Shown piece by piece: positions 5,368-6,031 of a stretch of 6,031 bases of DNA. Within the stretch, counting starts at the first letter, position 1, and every line of letters begins with the position of its first letter. The notes under the pieces were generated by a model, which saw only the letters and a list, made by a program, of their open reading frames with translations, had not been told where the DNA came from and made no database searches. The stretch is from NCBI GenBank assembly GCA_902478705.1, contig CABSMB010000090.1, positions 1 through 6,031 on the forward strand. The letters are read 5' to 3'. Position numbers and translations under genes: made by a program. Origin of the DNA: an uncultured Collinsella sp. GTDB lineage: Bacteria; Actinomycetota; Coriobacteriia; Coriobacteriales; Coriobacteriaceae.

Positions 5368-6031
5368 ATGATTCTGACCGTTACCATGAACCCGTCGATC
5401 GATACGCGCTATCAACTCGACAAGCTGATCATCGACGACGTTAACCGCGTGACGCCCGAAAAGACCGCTGGTGGTAAGGGCCTCAACGTGAGCCGTGTGC
5501 TGCTGCAGCTGGGCGACGACGTGCTCGCGACCGGCCTGCTCGGCGGCCACATGGGTGCCTATATGGCCGAGCTTATGGATGCCGATGGCGTCAAGAATGA
5601 CTTTGTGCCCATCGCCGGTGAGACGCGCATTTGCCTGAATATCCTGCACGAGGGCAATCAGACCGAGCTGTTGGAGAGCGGCCCGCAGATCGCCCCGGCC
5701 GAGCTCGAGGCCTTTACGGCCAAGTTTGCCGAGCTTGCAGCGAAGGCGGACGTCGTGACGCTTTCGGGCTCGCTGCCGCGTGGCGTCGATGCCGGCTACT
5801 ATGCCGAGCTCGTCAAGATCGCCGAGGAGGAGGGCGCCAAGGTGCTGCTCGACACCTCGGGTGCATCGCTGGAGGCCGCGCTGGAGTCCGACGCTAAGCC
5901 TGAGCTGGTAAAGCCCAACCTGACCGAGATTAACGGCCTGCTGGGTACGTCCTTTACGACCGATGATGTCGATGCCCTGCGCGAGGCGCTTGCCGCCGAT
6001 GGCCGCTTTGCCGGTATCCCCTGGGTTGTCG
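5368..6031 (+). CDS. lacC: Tagatose-6-phosphate kinase LacC, 3' end cut by window edge
   Basis: This cytoplasmic PfkB-family kinase phosphorylates D-tagatose-6-phosphate with ATP to tagatose-1,6-bisphosphate, the step after LacAB. 221 codons of about 310 are visible, open to the right edge. The N-terminus MILTVTMNPSID, with Asp12, and GGKGLNVSR (35-43, first PfkB signature) form the sugar site. ILHEGNQTELLESGP (92-106), SGSLPRG (133-139), LLDTSG (160-165) and KPNLTE (182-187) follow in the expected order and closely resemble lactococcal LacC as I recall it. The catalytic G-x-G-D motif near residue 250 lies beyond the window. AGGAG at 5357-5361 is 6 bases before the ATG. 1-phosphofructokinase (FruK) is the nearest alternative; the HEGNQTE wording and the lacAB neighbours favour LacC. 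A lacD aldolase gene would be expected downstream. Confidence 0.93.
   Translation, partial: MILTVTMNPSIDTRYQLDKLIIDDVNRVTPEKTAGGKGLNVSRVLLQLGDDVLATGLLGGHMGAYMAELMDADGVKNDFVPIAGETRICLNILHEGNQTELLESGPQIAPAELEAFTAKFAELAAKADVVTLSGSLPRGVDAGYYAELVKIAEEEGAKVLLDTSGASLEAALESDAKPELVKPNLTEINGLLGTSFTTDDVDALREALAADGRFAGIPWVV

Noticed and set aside
1..6031. CRISPR array, tRNA/rRNA gene, insertion sequence or phage genes
   Set aside because: No regularly spaced long repeats, no tRNA-like cloverleaf, and no transposase or integrase reading frame were seen on either strand.

Overview
The window looks like a chromosomal piece of a high-GC Gram-positive gut actinobacterium of the Coriobacteriia, most like Collinsella. 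This is inferred from GC-rich codon use, strong purine-rich ribosome binding sites, and a set of Lac proteins that closely resemble the lactococcal/staphylococcal tagatose-6-phosphate pathway proteins as I remember them. No database search was possible. All genes are on the + strand.

Layout. 1-954 is the 3' part of a LacI-family regulator whose first ~13 codons lie off the left edge. 955-1168 is a promoter region with phased GTTC half-sites. It drives lacF (1169-1507), a lone PTS lactose-family EIIA with its own terminator. 1508-1792 holds that terminator, a long inverted repeat, a tandem 14-base repeat and a promoter -10. 1793-2824 encodes an unrecognised multi-pass membrane protein, also closed by a strong terminator. 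2892-3131 is a second AT-rich control region with a striking symmetric, helically phased GTTC/GAAC array. It precedes lacA (3132-3560), lacB (3624-4148), a LacX-like aldose 1-epimerase (4433-5314) and the start of lacC (5368 to the right edge).

How the genes work together. In the known pathway, lactose (or galactose) enters through a PTS with phosphorylation at C6, for which LacF carries the phosphoryl group. LacAB converts galactose-6-phosphate to tagatose-6-phosphate, and LacC makes tagatose-1,6-bisphosphate. The LacX-like protein probably interconverts sugar anomers. The partners LacE (EIIBC), LacG (phospho-beta-galactosidase) and LacD (aldolase) are not in the window.

The most noteworthy signal is not a gene. 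The lacF and lacA control regions share words (TGTTCTTTTTTG in opposite orientation, GTTACTGTTC, ACCGTTC/GAACGGT, and a leader word ATGCCCGGAC) and both carry GTTC/GAAC half-sites spaced by whole helical turns. This suggests that one repressor, perhaps of the DeoR/LacR type, co-controls the two separated units. I see no novel defence, mobile or biosynthetic system here.
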